From Pirellulaceae bacterium (GTDB lineage Bacteria > Planctomycetota > Planctomycetia > Pirellulales > Pirellulaceae): a stretch of 64,000 nucleotides of DNA. This document shows positions 18,527 through 28,251 of the stretch, one piece after another. The notes beneath the pieces were generated by a model, which had not been told where the DNA came from, did no database searches, and saw nothing but the letters and a program-made list of their open reading frames with translations. How positions within the stretch are numbered: position 1 is the first letter of the stretch; every line of letters begins with the position of its first letter. The DNA is taken from the NCBI GenBank assembly GCA_023382975.1, contig JAHDXO010000027.1, positions 62,001 to 126,000 on the forward strand. Direction: 5' to 3'. A program made the position numbers and the translations under genes.

Positions 18527-21241
18527 TCAGTGATTGACAAGAAATTCCTTGGTGTTGAGCAGTGCCCAGAGCAGGTCCTGCATTCCTTTCACGGGGTCGC
18601 CGGACTCTTCCAGATACTGTCGTGCGCGACCGATCTCGTCCTCGCCCGGATAGCGGCTGACCGTCCGCAGATAGGTTTGCCGGATCAGTCCGTTCAAGTC
18701 CGCCGTGGCGATTTGCGTCGGCGCCGGCGCCGCCACCTTGGCGGGCTGCAGCGATTCCAGCCGCTTCTTCATCGCTGCCACCCGCGTCTGAAGTTGCTCC
18801 GCCGCTCGCTTGTCGCCCGACTGGCGGAGTCGCCGGATGCGAGCTTCAGCCTCGGCGATCTGGCCTTGCAGATAGCGTTGGCCCCGCGCCTCGGTCGAAC
18901 CGCTTGCGGCAGTTCCGGTCTCCGCCGCGCCGCCGCGCAACTGCCGGGCAGCTTGTTCGACCCAGCCGCCGCGGCGGGACTCGATCAGCCGCAGGACTTC
19001 CTGGTCGTTGTGCAAGTAGACTGTTTGCAACAAACTGGACTCCATCGACCGGTCGCAATCGCAATTGCTTTCGCGAGTCGAGCGTCCGAAGATGGTCAAG
19101 GCGTAGGCCGACGTACGTGCCCGACCGGCCCGGTTGCCGGAGCCGGGAATGGCGATCGCCCGCTCGCGCACGTTGCGCTGCAGGTTGGCGATCTCGTCGT
19201 CCGACGAAGTGGCTTGCTGAACCGCGTCGTACAGCACCTCGGCGGGCAGTCGGCGCGGAACGGCGCGGCTAAAGTTCCGCTCGTCTCCGGCGTTGGTGGC
19301 GTTGGGCTGCCAACTCAGTTGGTACGTGCGGCTGTTGGCGATCTCGCGGTGGACCCATTTCATGTCGAAGCCGCTGGCGACAAAGCCGCGGGCCAAGTGG
19401 TCCAGCAGGGCTTTGTTGCTGGGCGGGTTGGCCAGACTGAGGTCGTCGGGGGGGTTGACGATGCCGGCGTGGAAGTAGGACGCCCAAACACGGTTGACGA
19501 AGGCCGGCGCAAAGAACCGGTTGTCCTCGCTGCGCAGCCAGTCCATCAAATCCACGCGGGGATCGCGAGTCTTGGTCAGATCGATCGTGTCGCCGCCCAG
19601 CAAGCGAGCCGTGGGCGGCGCGGCAGGCCCCCGTCCCCCGCGCCCGGTCCGCGACTGGGGCACGTTGACGAACACTTCCGGGAACGGCACCGACTTACCC
19701 TCACGCAACAGTCGCGGCAACTCGCGACGCAAATCGTTGCCGCGCAGACTGCCGACGCCCAACTGCTGGACCAACTGGTCGTACTGCCGGCGAGTCTCCG
19801 GATTGGGCGCGGCGTTGCCATTGGCGACGACGCCGGCGAATAGGTTCTTGAACTGGTCGAAATCGTCCTTGGACCATTGATCGAACGGATGTTTGTGGCA
19901 CTGGGCACACTCGATGCGGATGCCCATGAACGAGTACGCGACGCCGATCACGCGGGCATCGACCTCGCGGAAGTCGCGGCGAGCCCAGTAGTGCGTCATG
20001 TTCGGCAGGTCCGCGAAACTGTCCTGCGAGCCGGCGCGGTACAGGTCGCTCATCTCCTTGCAATATTCCAGATAGCTCTGGTCGGGCGGACGGCTGACCG
20101 CAGTCAGTATCCCGGCTACCAGATCGTCGTACGGAGTGTTCTCGGCGATTCGCCGGTAGATCCAGTCGTACCACTGCTGACTGGCCGTTCCCTGGACCGG
20201 CGTCACGTTGACCAGTTGCGCTTCGTTGTTGCCCGTAAAGTCGCACAGCTTTGTCGCCCACCACGCGGCGTACTGAGGCGTCTCCAGCAATTCATCGATC
20301 TTCCTCGATCGCTTGTCCGCCGCAGTATCGGCCAGAAAACGTTCGACTTCCAGCGGCGTTGGCAACGTGCCTGTCATGTCCAAGCAGACTCGCCTCAGGA
20401 ATTCCGCATCCGAGCACAGTTCGGAAGGCACAATTCCCAACTTGCGAAGCTTCTCGACCACCAGTTCGTCAACGCGAGTCGGCGCGGGCACCTTGGGGTA
20501 TTTCGCGCCGAACTGATCGGACACGGGCCGAAACACGGGAACGGGCACGACTCCGTTGTCGTAGAAAACCACGATGTGCGTGTCGCCCGCATCGGTCGCT
20601 GTGACCCGACCCGCCTCGTCGATCTGAGCCACCTGCGAATCGTTGGTTTGGAAGCGGCACAGCGGCGTGACGTCTTCCTGAGTCCCGTCTTCCCACACGG
20701 CCACCGCCTGCAATTGGACCTGCTGGCCGGCTTTCTCGAACTGGATCTCCGGCGGATTGATCCGCAGTTGGACCAGCTTCAGCGGCGTCTTTTCCCACGG
20801 GGCGCCCGCGGCGATCCAACGGCGGAAGACATGGTGTTGCCAGCCGCCCAACTCGTAGCGTTGGCCTCCCTCGTGCAACGTGTCGTCCGTCGGCTTGGCA
20901 ATGATCAGACTCTCGTCCGGCACGTCCAAATCGACCCGCGGGCTGGCCTCGTCGAACAGTGCTTGGTGATCCGCTTGAAAATCGTAGCCGAACAAGGACA
21001 ACTGAAATCCGCCACGGCCCTGAAACGATCCGTGGCAGGCCCGGCCATTGCAGCCCAGGCGGCCGAACAGATTGACCACGTGCTTCTGGAAACTGGGCAC
21101 TTCGTCGCCATCAGCCGCGGCGAAACGCTGGTCGATTGGTTTCAACACACCGTCGTCGCCCGCTGCGATCCCGCCAGTTCCGAAGAACACACACGCCAGA
21201 CCTGCCAGCATCCACCCAAGTGCCACCTTGCTGATTTGCAT
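18527..21241 (-). CDS. DUF1549/DUF1553 protein with cytochrome c motifs and Ig-like domain
   Basis: About 904 residues from the ATG at 21241, which has GGGGAG 6 bp upstream and a signal peptide directly after it (VALGWMLAGLACVFFGTGG); the frame extends to 21376 without support. Order: a planctomycete cytochrome c-like domain with CNGRACH (64-70), a Big_2-type Ig domain (LRINPPEIQF, then AVWEDGTQEDVTPLC), DUF1549 (EFLRRVCLDMTGTLPTPLEVE), a second heme-type motif CAQCH, DUF1553 (NRVWASYFHAGIVNPPDD) and a helical C-terminus. It should be exported. It is paired with the downstream DUF1501 gene and preceded by an ECF sigma/anti-sigma pair that probably controls it. The spacing of the first motif (C-x4-CH) is not the standard C-x2-CH. 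Confidence 0.87.
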   Translation of the reverse strand: MQISKVALGWMLAGLACVFFGTGGIAAGDDGVLKPIDQRFAAADGDEVPSFQKHVVNLFGRLGCNGRACHGSFQGRGGFQLSLFGYDFQADHQALFDEASPRVDLDVPDESLIIAKPTDDTLHEGGQRYELGGWQHHVFRRWIAAGAPWEKTPLKLVQLRINPPEIQFEKAGQQVQLQAVAVWEDGTQEDVTPLCRFQTNDSQVAQIDEAGRVTATDAGDTHIVVFYDNGVVPVPVFRPVSDQFGAKYPKVPAPTRVDELVVEKLRKLGIVPSELCSDAEFLRRVCLDMTGTLPTPLEVERFLADTAADKRSRKIDELLETPQYAAWWATKLCDFTGNNEAQLVNVTPVQGTASQQWYDWIYRRIAENTPYDDLVAGILTAVSRPPDQSYLEYCKEMSDLYRAGSQDSFADLPNMTHYWARRDFREVDARVIGVAYSFMGIRIECAQCHKHPFDQWSKDDFDQFKNLFAGVVANGNAAPNPETRRQYDQLVQQLGVGSLRGNDLRRELPRLLREGKSVPFPEVFVNVPQSRTGRGGRGPAAPPTARLLGGDTIDLTKTRDPRVDLMDWLRSEDNRFFAPAFVNRVWASYFHAGIVNPPDDLSLANPPSNKALLDHLARGFVASGFDMKWVHREIANSRTYQLSWQPNATNAGDERNFSRAVPRRLPAEVLYDAVQQATSSDDEIANLQRNVRERAIAIPGSGNRAGRARTSAYALTIFGRSTRESNCDCDRSMESSLLQTVYLHNDQEVLRLIESRRGGWVEQAARQLRGGAAETGTAASGSTEARGQRYLQGQIAEAEARIRRLRQSGDKRAAEQLQTRVAAMKKRLESLQPAKVAAPAPTQIATADLNGLIRQTYLRTVSRYPGEDEIGRARQYLEESGDPVKGMQDLLWALLNTKEFLVNH

Positions 21242-21320
21242 CGGTTCTCCCCGCATCGATTCCGTTACTTCGAAATGTTGTCGCTGCTTGTATCGCCGCC
21301 GAAGTCGCGTGACTTCGGCA

Positions 21321-21971
21321 TTATCGGTTTGGCGCCTTGGGCGATTCGAGCGGACGCCGATCCGCGCCGCCCGCAACGCCCTTCTTTGCCCGCTGGCGAG
21401 TGTCGCGGATCCGCTCGGCCATCGCCTCGGAACTCTTGGTCAGACTGGCCATCTGCTTGGTGATCAACTCGTCCGCGTTGCCGGCCAGTCGATCGATCTG
21501 TTCGTCCAGCTTTCGGAGCCGCTCTGCCTGACGCTGCCGGTCGTGACGCATTGCTCGCAGCTTCAGGTCGAATTGCTGACTCAGCAAATTGCGAAGTTCG
21601 TCCCGCAGCGCCGGCGAGTCGCTCATCGCCAGTCGGGCGACAACCAGATGAATGCGCGACTGCACGACCCAAGCCTGCAGATCCAACTCGTGCCGTTGCG
21701 GATCGCCTTCTTTCACCTGCATCAGTCGTTCGCGGACGCGGGCCAAGTCGCGAATCGCCCGGTCGTACTCGTGCGGCGAATTCGAATGCAGGTTCGACAG
21801 GACTTGGACCAGCTCGGGATGATGCTCGTTCAGAAACTCCAGAACCTGCTTTTCGGTTTGCTCCGCCGAGACCAAACTTGCCGACCGGGGCTCGATGTTC
21901 GGTTCCGCAGCGGCCGCCGCACCGCCGAACAACGCTGCAACAACAAGGAAAACGAGTGTCCTATGCACCAT
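21321..21971 (-). CDS. Exported coiled-coil protein next to anti-sigma gene
   Basis: 216 residues. A signal peptide (MVHRTLVFLVVAALFGGAAAAAE) is followed by an almost wholly helical, Arg/Glu-rich body with heptad character (RQRQAERLRKLDEQIDRLAG). No cysteines or catalytic motif were recognised. Its ATG overlaps the anti-sigma stop by one base (TGATG), so the two are translationally coupled. By position and helical make-up it could be a periplasmic sensor/modulator of the ECF pathway, like Spy/CpxP-type proteins; sequence identity to that family was not recognised. Confidence 0.65.
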   Translation of the reverse strand: MVHRTLVFLVVAALFGGAAAAAEPNIEPRSASLVSAEQTEKQVLEFLNEHHPELVQVLSNLHSNSPHEYDRAIRDLARVRERLMQVKEGDPQRHELDLQAWVVQSRIHLVVARLAMSDSPALRDELRNLLSQQFDLKLRAMRHDRQRQAERLRKLDEQIDRLAGNADELITKQMASLTKSSEAMAERIRDTRQRAKKGVAGGADRRPLESPKAPNR

Positions 21972-22594
21972 CAGATGTCTCCCGAATCCGCCGTCGGACC
22001 GTTGCCATCACCTTGTTCCGCCCCGATCACTCCGGCCCATACCCAGGGCGGAGTCTCCGTGACAGTCCATTCGTCCGCTGCCTCGTCATTGGGCGACGAA
22101 GGGGCCAACGCCAACGGTGGCACCTGAGTATCCTCATCGGCGGACCACTCGTCGTCCGTGGACAACTCGGATCGCGTTTCGTTCCAGATCGCGGCCAGTC
22201 GCTGCCAGTCGTCGTCCGGAGTCTGGATCGTCGCGACTTGAGGCGACAACCATCGACTCTGCACGGCGACCAGCACGGCGATCAAGACGATGGCCGAAGC
22301 AGCCAGGCACCCGGCCAGCCAGACGAGCTTCCGATTTGCCGTGCGACCCGCGTGCAGATCCGCGGACCGAGCCGATTGGTTCGCCAGCGCGGCGGGCGCG
22401 ACAGATCCTCCAACAGCCGACATTTCCGTTGCCGCGATGGCCAGCGTCAGTTCGACCATCGAGCCCAGCGAACGCTGTGCAACTTCGTCCCACGCCAACC
22501 GCGACTCAAAGTCGATGCGTTCCGCTCCGGAGAGTTCGTCCGCAACATACCGGAAGGCGAGCCAGTCGGTCTCGTTGTCTTGATGTCTGTTCAT
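21971..22594 (-). CDS. Membrane-bound anti-sigma factor (zinc-less)
   Basis: 207 residues. The cytoplasmic N-terminus has the typical planctomycete anti-sigma start (RYVADELSGAERIDFESRLAWDE) but lacks the H-x3-C-x2-C zinc motif. One transmembrane helix spans about 90-111 (VWLAGCLAASAIVLIAVLVAVQ), followed by an acidic extracytoplasmic tail. It starts 3 bp after the ECF sigma gene and overlaps the next gene by one base. It is expected to hold the sigma factor at the membrane and release it on an extracytoplasmic signal. Confidence 0.75.
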   Translation of the reverse strand: MNRHQDNETDWLAFRYVADELSGAERIDFESRLAWDEVAQRSLGSMVELTLAIAATEMSAVGGSVAPAALANQSARSADLHAGRTANRKLVWLAGCLAASAIVLIAVLVAVQSRWLSPQVATIQTPDDDWQRLAAIWNETRSELSTDDEWSADEDTQVPPLALAPSSPNDEAADEWTVTETPPWVWAGVIGAEQGDGNGPTADSGDI

Positions 22595-22597
22595 GAA

Positions 22598-23218
22598 CTA
22601 ATCTTTCCAGCCGTCCGCCAGCGTCAGCTTCAACTGCTGCAAGGCCGTTCGCATTCGCGTCAACGCCGTCCCCAACGGGATCTTCAGTTCTTCTGCAATC
22701 GCCGCGAAGGTTTTCTCTTCGTAAATCCGCAACCGCACGATTTCTCGCAATCGCGGCGGCAGGCGATCCAACGCCCCCCGAACCTGCTCGATCGCTTCAA
22801 CTCGCACCAATTCCTCGATGGCGTCCTCGGGCGACTTTGTTTGCGACCAGGCAGCTCGCTGTCCGGCTCGCTCCCCCGCCGCATCCTGTCGCCGGGCAAG
22901 CATCGCTTCGTTGTACGCCACGCGATACAGCCAGGGGCGCAGCTTCGTTGCCTCGACTTCGCCGCCCCGCTCGGCCAAGCGGACGAATGCTGTCTGGACG
23001 ATGTCGTTGGCACGTTGCACGTCCCGGACCATTCCGTACACGTAGCGCCGCAGCATCTCGCCGTAGTCGCGATAGCAATCCGCGACAATCTTCGGGTCCA
23101 ACCTGTCTGAGACGTCGCTGGTCAATCCGAACTGCCCCTGCTGCTGCCGCCGCGACGCATCGCTACCAGCGAGCGGCCGGTCCAATCGTTTGAAGTAAGA
23201 TGCGCAAATGCGCGCCAT
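22598..23218 (-). CDS. ECF RNA polymerase sigma factor
   Basis: 206 residues. Region 2 (YVYGMVRDVQRANDIVQTAFVRLAE, then KLRPWLYRVAYNEAM) and region 4 (LDRLPPRLREIVRLRIYEEKTFAAIAEELKIPLGTALTRM) are both clear. It heads a gene set of sigma, anti-sigma, exported helical protein, DUF1549/DUF1553, DUF1501 and HzsA-like protein, all on the minus strand with short gaps. It therefore probably controls that whole set. No promoter match was identified. Confidence 0.87.
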   Translation of the reverse strand: MARICASYFKRLDRPLAGSDASRRQQQGQFGLTSDVSDRLDPKIVADCYRDYGEMLRRYVYGMVRDVQRANDIVQTAFVRLAERGGEVEATKLRPWLYRVAYNEAMLARRQDAAGERAGQRAAWSQTKSPEDAIEELVRVEAIEQVRGALDRLPPRLREIVRLRIYEEKTFAAIAEELKIPLGTALTRMRTALQQLKLTLADGWKD

Positions 23219-23306
23219 TATTCTTGGAGTGCTCGAAAATCAAGACCGCCTGGAAAAACGCCTCCGGGGTTGATCACACGCTGAAGCGTGAACTCCAACA
23301 TGCGGA

Positions 23307-24731
23307 TCACCCGGTCAGTAGTTTCGGACAGGGCTCGCCCTCGTTCAGAGTGGGACGTTCGGGACGTCCCTTGTGAAAATAGGTCAATTGCATGTGATCT
23401 AGGCCCATGAGGTGCAAGATCGTGGCGTGCAGGTCGTGGACGTGCAGACGGTCCTCGATCGCGTGCAGCCCGATCTCGTCGGTCGTCCCAATGGTCTGTC
23501 CGCCGCGGATGCCGGCACCGGCCATCCACATCGTAAACCCGTACGGATTGTGGTCCCGGCCATCGCCTTTTTCACTCATCGGCGTGCGTCCGAACTCGCC
23601 GCCCCAGACGACCAGTGTTTCGTCCAGCAGACCGCGGCGTTTCAGGTCGCGGATCAGGCCCGCCACCGGCTGGTCCATCTCGAGGCAAAGTCCGGCGTGG
23701 TTCTTCTCCAGTCCCGAATGGGCGTCCCAGCGGCTGCCCGAGCCATGGTACAGTTGCACGAACCGCACACCTCGCTCGACCAAGCGGCGAGCGAGCAGGC
23801 ACTGGCGACCGAACAGCGCGGTCTCCTTTTTGTCCAGACCGTATAGCTGCTGCGTCTCCTCAGTCTCCTGCGATAAGTCGACTGCTTCGGGAGCCGCCGC
23901 TTGCATGCGAAACGCCAGTTCGTAGCTTTCGATGCGAGCCTCGAGTTCCGTCTGGTCTCGCCGCGCCGCCATGTGCTCGCGATTCCACTCGTTCAGCAAG
24001 TCCAATTTGGCTCGTTGCCGGGACTCGCTGATCTCCGCCGGCGGCTTCAGAAAACGGATCGGCTCGCCGTCCGGACGCATCGCGGTGCCTTGGTACGAAG
24101 CCGGCATGAATCCCGGTCCCCAATTACGCGGGCCGTTGACCACGCGGCCGGGATTGTCCTCCATGACGACAAACACCGGCAGACTGTCGTTCGCGCTGCC
24201 CAGTCCGTAATGGACCCAGGCGCCCAGCGAGGGCCGTCCGCCGAGGATCGAGCCGGTGTTCATCTGGCAGACGCCGTTGGAGTGGTTCAGTCCGTCGGCC
24301 CAGCACGAGCGAATCACGGCGATGTCGTCCACACAGCCGGACAGATGCGGCAGCCAGTCGCTGACCCACGTGCCATTTTCGCCGTATTGCTTCCAAGTTC
24401 GTTTCGACGCCATCAGCGGTGCGTTGTATTCGCCCATCGGCGTGATGATCGGCCCGAAACTCTCCGGCAGCGGCTTGCCGGCCAATTTCTCGAGCACCGG
24501 CTTGGGATCGAACGTGTCGATGTGACTGGGTCCGCCTTCCATGAACAGGAAAATGACGCTCTTCGCCCGAGCCCGAGGATGACCGCCCGTTGCCGTTTCC
24601 GCGGCGGGTAGCCAACGGTCGCGCCCCAAGAGATACCCCAAAGCCAACGCGCCGAAACCGGCCCCGCCTTGAACAAGCATCTCGCGGCGAGTCAGGGGCT
24701 GGACACGATGTGGAATGGTTAACTTTGTCAT
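23307..24731 (-). CDS. DUF1501 (sulfatase-fold) protein
   Basis: 474 residues. The N-terminus carries TRREMLVQGGAGFGALALGYLLG, a Tat-like signal. DUF1501 landmarks: FLFMEGGPSHIDTFDPKP, LPHLSGCVDDIAVIRSC, a YHGSGSRWDAHSG segment, VVWGGEFGRTPMSEKGDGRDHNP and a C-terminal HATILHLMGLDH. These His/Asp-rich motifs match the metal-site regions of the sulfatase-like fold. It starts 3 bp after the stop of the cytochrome/DUF1549/DUF1553 gene, forming the second such pair in the window. This is the subfamily with the long LNHSNGVCQMNTGSILGGRPSLG segment. Confidence 0.88.
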   Translation of the reverse strand: MTKLTIPHRVQPLTRREMLVQGGAGFGALALGYLLGRDRWLPAAETATGGHPRARAKSVIFLFMEGGPSHIDTFDPKPVLEKLAGKPLPESFGPIITPMGEYNAPLMASKRTWKQYGENGTWVSDWLPHLSGCVDDIAVIRSCWADGLNHSNGVCQMNTGSILGGRPSLGAWVHYGLGSANDSLPVFVVMEDNPGRVVNGPRNWGPGFMPASYQGTAMRPDGEPIRFLKPPAEISESRQRAKLDLLNEWNREHMAARRDQTELEARIESYELAFRMQAAAPEAVDLSQETEETQQLYGLDKKETALFGRQCLLARRLVERGVRFVQLYHGSGSRWDAHSGLEKNHAGLCLEMDQPVAGLIRDLKRRGLLDETLVVWGGEFGRTPMSEKGDGRDHNPYGFTMWMAGAGIRGGQTIGTTDEIGLHAIEDRLHVHDLHATILHLMGLDHMQLTYFHKGRPERPTLNEGEPCPKLLTG

Positions 24732-24734
24732 AGG

Positions 24735-27700
24735 TCAGTCGGTGTATAAGAATTCGTTGGAGTTCAGGAGGATGTGGCACAGGTCGGCCAGGGCGGTAGC
24801 GCGGGCGTCCTGTTGGGCGCCGGAGGTACTGGTGGCGCGAGTCAGATGGTTCTCCTTCGGCGAGGCGTCTCGGTGGAAGCCCGATCCGGGTTCGAAGCGC
24901 CAGAAGGCGACCGTGTGCGGGTCGGCTGTCGGATTGTGGATCAGCAGCCGGGATTCGTCGCGAGCGATGTTGGACACGCGGACGTCGTCGATCAGTCCGT
25001 CCCATTGATGCCGTGCCGATCCGTCGCGGCCGCCGATCATCAGAGCGGCCTGCGAGCGGTAATGGCCGGCAACGCGATGAGCGACCTGGGACACTTGCAT
25101 CTTGGACGCCGGATCGGACAGTTCTTGCAGATAGAAGGTCACTCCCGCGGGACTGGTGTCGGCAATGCGGACGCTGACCGCTACGTAGTACAGCTTGTTC
25201 AATTCCGGGCGCAGGCCCGACGCGATCACTTCGTAGCCAGCACCGCCTTGGGCCGGATCGCCGACCAGTTGCAGGATCAGATTGCGCGGCTGGTAGCTGG
25301 ACTTCTGGCTGGTGACTCCCAACGCCCAGCCGGGATGCGAGTTGTTGTCGTCCCAGTGCGCGGCGATCGTGCAGACCGTGGCGTCTTCGTACAAGGATCG
25401 CAGTACGATCACGGCTTCGACCGAAAAGTCTCCATCGGGCAGCGACGGATTATTTGCCAAGACCAACCGGTCCTCGGGGCGGCTGCGAGAGATCTCGGCA
25501 GCCAGGCCTTCGCGCCCGCGGATCGTTCCGCTCGAGGCCGATTCCTCCGGTTGCGATTGGGCAGCCGCCTGAGCCTCGGCGATGCGTTCGGCCAGGAACG
25601 ACAACGCCCGTTGGCGTTGCTGTTCCTCCGGCGCTCGGCCGTAGGCCAGCTCAAAAGCCCGATCGATGAAGTCTGCGTCGCTCTCCAATCGCAACTTCTG
25701 CAGTCGCGACGCCATCGCGCGGGCGCGGGCCAGCGGCCACGGACCGTTCAGCATCAGCAGCGATTGCGTCGGCGTGGTCGTCACGTGCCGACGGTCGGTA
25801 CTGACGAAGCCGTCGGCGCTGTCGAACGCTTCCAGCAATGGATCGCGGCTATTGCGGACGATTTTGCAGTAGACGCTGCGCCGTGGCTGGTTCCCGTCCA
25901 CGCTCGGCCCGCCATCGGCCAGATTCAATTCTCCGCTGGCGGCGAGCATCGCGTCGCGGATCTGCTCGGCGTCCAACCGCCGGACGTTCATCCGCCACAG
26001 CCAATGGTTCTGCGGGTCGGTCTCGAGCGCCAACGACGGTGCATCTCGCAAAGCCGACTGGCGGTACGCGGCAGAATGCACGATCAGCCGGTGCAGCGGC
26101 TTGAACCGCCAGCCGTCGGCAACGAAACGCGTGGCCAGCCAATCCAGCAACTCGGGATGCGTGGGCAGATCGCCCAAACGGCCGAAATCGCTGGTGGTGC
26201 CCACCAAGCCGCTGCCGAAATGCTGCTGCCAGATGCGGTTGACGATCACGCGGGCCGCCAGTGGATTCTCGGGGCTGGTGATCCAGCGGGCCAGGGCCGT
26301 GCGGCGGCCGGTCGAGTTGCCCGACGGCGGAGGAACGATCTCGGGCGGCGCGGGATTCAGCACGGTCAGGAACCCGGGCAAAATATCTCGCTGCTGGCGG
26401 TCGCCGGCCATCACCGTGGGCGGCGCGACCGGGCCGACGTCGGTGACGGTAAAAGCCGGCGGCAACGGTTTCGGCTTGAGCGAATCGAACGCGTCGAGCT
26501 GTGATTTCAGCGCGAGCCACTTCTCCAGCGTCTCGCCCTTCAACTGCTTGGCAAAATCGAGGCCCCGGACCTCGACACGCGACTGGCGCTCGGACAACTC
26601 GGCCAACTGGTGTTCCAGCGGCTCGCGTTCCTCCGGCGACTTGTGAATCATCGGCCGGATGTCCAGCGGGAACTTGTCGATCGCGCGGCGGCGAGCCACT
26701 TCGACCAACGGCTGTTCCAACTGCGCCATCTGTTGTCGGATCTCGGCTGTTTTCGCCTCCCACTCCGCCTGCTGGCGTTGGTATTCGCTCCATTGGCTGC
26801 CGTCGGCGAAGGGCAGATCGTCGCGCGGCAGCAGCGGGGTAAAGAAGGCTTTCAGACGGTAGTAGTCTTCCTTTAGGATCGGATCGAACTTGTGGTCGTG
26901 ACATCGCGCGCAACCGACGCTCATTCCCAAAAACACGTCGCCCGTGACGTTCGTGATGTCCACCAGGATGCTGTCCCATTGAGTGCGGACGTCGCGCTGG
27001 TTGTACTCGTAGATCCAATGCCGCAGGTAGGCCGTTGCGTTCAGGGCGTCCAAGTCGTGGGGAAACGCTTCGTCGCCGGCCAGTTGTTCCAGAACAAATC
27101 GGTCGTACGGCTTGTCGTCATTGAACGCGCGGATCACATAGTCCCGGTAACGCCAGGCGTACGGCCGGAAAGCGTCCTGACGGTAGCCGTCCGATTCCGC
27201 GTAGCGAACCAAGTCCAGCCAGTGCCGCGCCCAACGCTCGCCGTACCGCGGGCTGTCCAACAGGCGGTCGACCAGTTGCTCGTACGCATCCTCGGCCGGA
27301 TCGGCAATAAACGCTTCCACCTCGTCGGGCGTCGGCGACAGTCCGATCAAGTCGAAGTAGACGCGCCGAATCAACGCTCGGCGATCCGCCTCGCCGGCGG
27401 GCGTCAATCCTTGGTTCGTCAATTTCTGGAACACGAAACGATCGATCTCGTTGCGGCACCAACCGCCGTCGGCGACCGTCGGCGGCTGCGGATCAGAGAT
27501 CGGCTGGAACGACCACCACGCCCGGTCTTCGTCCGTGATCTTGCTGCCGCCCGTCGCCGGCTCGCGAACCGCGCTGTCGTAGCCTGGCCACACGGCGCCG
27601 GTCTCGACCCAGCGGGTCAGCACGGCCACCTCGTCATCCGGCAATTTGCCGCTGGGCGGCATCTCGTACGATTCGTAGCGAATCGCCTCGACCAGCAGAC

Positions 27701-27980
27701 TTTCTCCGGGATTCTCCAAGTCCAGCGCAGGGCCCGACTCGCCGCCGGCCAGCAACGCATTGAGCGAGTCGACTCGCAAGTCGCCTCGCTGTTTGCTCTC
27801 GCCGTGACACGAATAGCAGCGTTCCGCCAAGATCGGACGCACGCTGTCCTCGAAGAAACGAACCTGTTCCGCTGTCGGCCCGTGAGCGGGCGGAACCGGT
27901 TCGGAACTGCGTGCTGTAAAACTCGAAGCCAGCAGCAAGATTGTCGCCGGCAACCACTTTTCAAGTCGCATTGAATGCAT
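24735..27980 (-). CDS. Cytochrome c/DUF1549/DUF1553/LamG-type protein
   Basis: About 1081 residues from the ATG at 27980 (alternatives at 28016 and 27971), followed by a signal peptide (WLPATILLLASSFTARSS). Order: PSCyt1-type cytochrome domain with CYSCH (55-59) in FEDSVRPILAERCYSCHG, DUF1549 (RALIRRVYFDLIGLSPTPDEVE), a CARCHDHKFDPI motif, a coiled segment, DUF1553 (ALARWITSPENPLAARVIVNRIWQQHFG), and a concanavalin/LamG-like insertion near the C-terminus (FSVEAVIVLRSLY, WDGLIDDVRVSNIAR). The last part suggests glycan or surface binding. It is exported and pairs with the downstream DUF1501 gene, a hallmark planctomycete couple. Substrate unknown. Confidence 0.87.
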   Translation of the reverse strand: MHSMRLEKWLPATILLLASSFTARSSEPVPPAHGPTAEQVRFFEDSVRPILAERCYSCHGESKQRGDLRVDSLNALLAGGESGPALDLENPGESLLVEAIRYESYEMPPSGKLPDDEVAVLTRWVETGAVWPGYDSAVREPATGGSKITDEDRAWWSFQPISDPQPPTVADGGWCRNEIDRFVFQKLTNQGLTPAGEADRRALIRRVYFDLIGLSPTPDEVEAFIADPAEDAYEQLVDRLLDSPRYGERWARHWLDLVRYAESDGYRQDAFRPYAWRYRDYVIRAFNDDKPYDRFVLEQLAGDEAFPHDLDALNATAYLRHWIYEYNQRDVRTQWDSILVDITNVTGDVFLGMSVGCARCHDHKFDPILKEDYYRLKAFFTPLLPRDDLPFADGSQWSEYQRQQAEWEAKTAEIRQQMAQLEQPLVEVARRRAIDKFPLDIRPMIHKSPEEREPLEHQLAELSERQSRVEVRGLDFAKQLKGETLEKWLALKSQLDAFDSLKPKPLPPAFTVTDVGPVAPPTVMAGDRQQRDILPGFLTVLNPAPPEIVPPPSGNSTGRRTALARWITSPENPLAARVIVNRIWQQHFGSGLVGTTSDFGRLGDLPTHPELLDWLATRFVADGWRFKPLHRLIVHSAAYRQSALRDAPSLALETDPQNHWLWRMNVRRLDAEQIRDAMLAASGELNLADGGPSVDGNQPRRSVYCKIVRNSRDPLLEAFDSADGFVSTDRRHVTTTPTQSLLMLNGPWPLARARAMASRLQKLRLESDADFIDRAFELAYGRAPEEQQRQRALSFLAERIAEAQAAAQSQPEESASSGTIRGREGLAAEISRSRPEDRLVLANNPSLPDGDFSVEAVIVLRSLYEDATVCTIAAHWDDNNSHPGWALGVTSQKSSYQPRNLILQLVGDPAQGGAGYEVIASGLRPELNKLYYVAVSVRIADTSPAGVTFYLQELSDPASKMQVSQVAHRVAGHYRSQAALMIGGRDGSARHQWDGLIDDVRVSNIARDESRLLIHNPTADPHTVAFWRFEPGSGFHRDASPKENHLTRATSTSGAQQDARATALADLCHILLNSNEFLYTD

Positions 27981-28171
27981 GGCTCGCTCGGAAAAACATT
28001 TGAGTTCCGCGGGCACCTAAAGGATTGCTCGAGTGATTTCGAATTCTCTCGAATCCGCCCGACGTTCCTCATGCTACCCACGGCCCGACAATCTATCAAC
28101 ATAGTTGAATGCGATTCCGGTCCGAGTATTTTTAAATTTCGAAAACTTTGGCTACTAAATTGTCAAATGGG

Positions 28172-28199
28172 TTGACGAGGATGCCTGGGGAGTTATGAT
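28172..28199 (+). promoter_or_regulatory. Putative sigma70-type promoter
   Basis: TTGACG (28172-28177) and TATGAT (28194-28199) are separated by 16 bp in an AT-rich gap, 53 bp before the ATG of the repeat protein. Both boxes match the sigma70 consensus at five of six positions. GAGGTG precedes the start codon. Assigned from sequence alone. Confidence 0.5.
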
Positions 28200-28251
28200 A
28201 GATTAAGTAAATTACTACATTTGGGCTATTCTACTCATTCCGAGGTGCATC

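Noticed and set aside
14420..19843. 1807-codon open frame on the plus strand
   Set aside because: It runs antisense through three well-supported genes (HzsA-like, DUF1501, DUF1549/DUF1553). Its translation is low-complexity and Arg/Gln/Val-rich, as expected from GC-rich antisense frames.
21242..21376. 45-residue N-terminal extension of the DUF1549/DUF1553 protein
   Set aside because: The ATG at 21241 has a good ribosome-binding site and is followed at once by a signal peptide; the extension is Arg-rich and would bury it.
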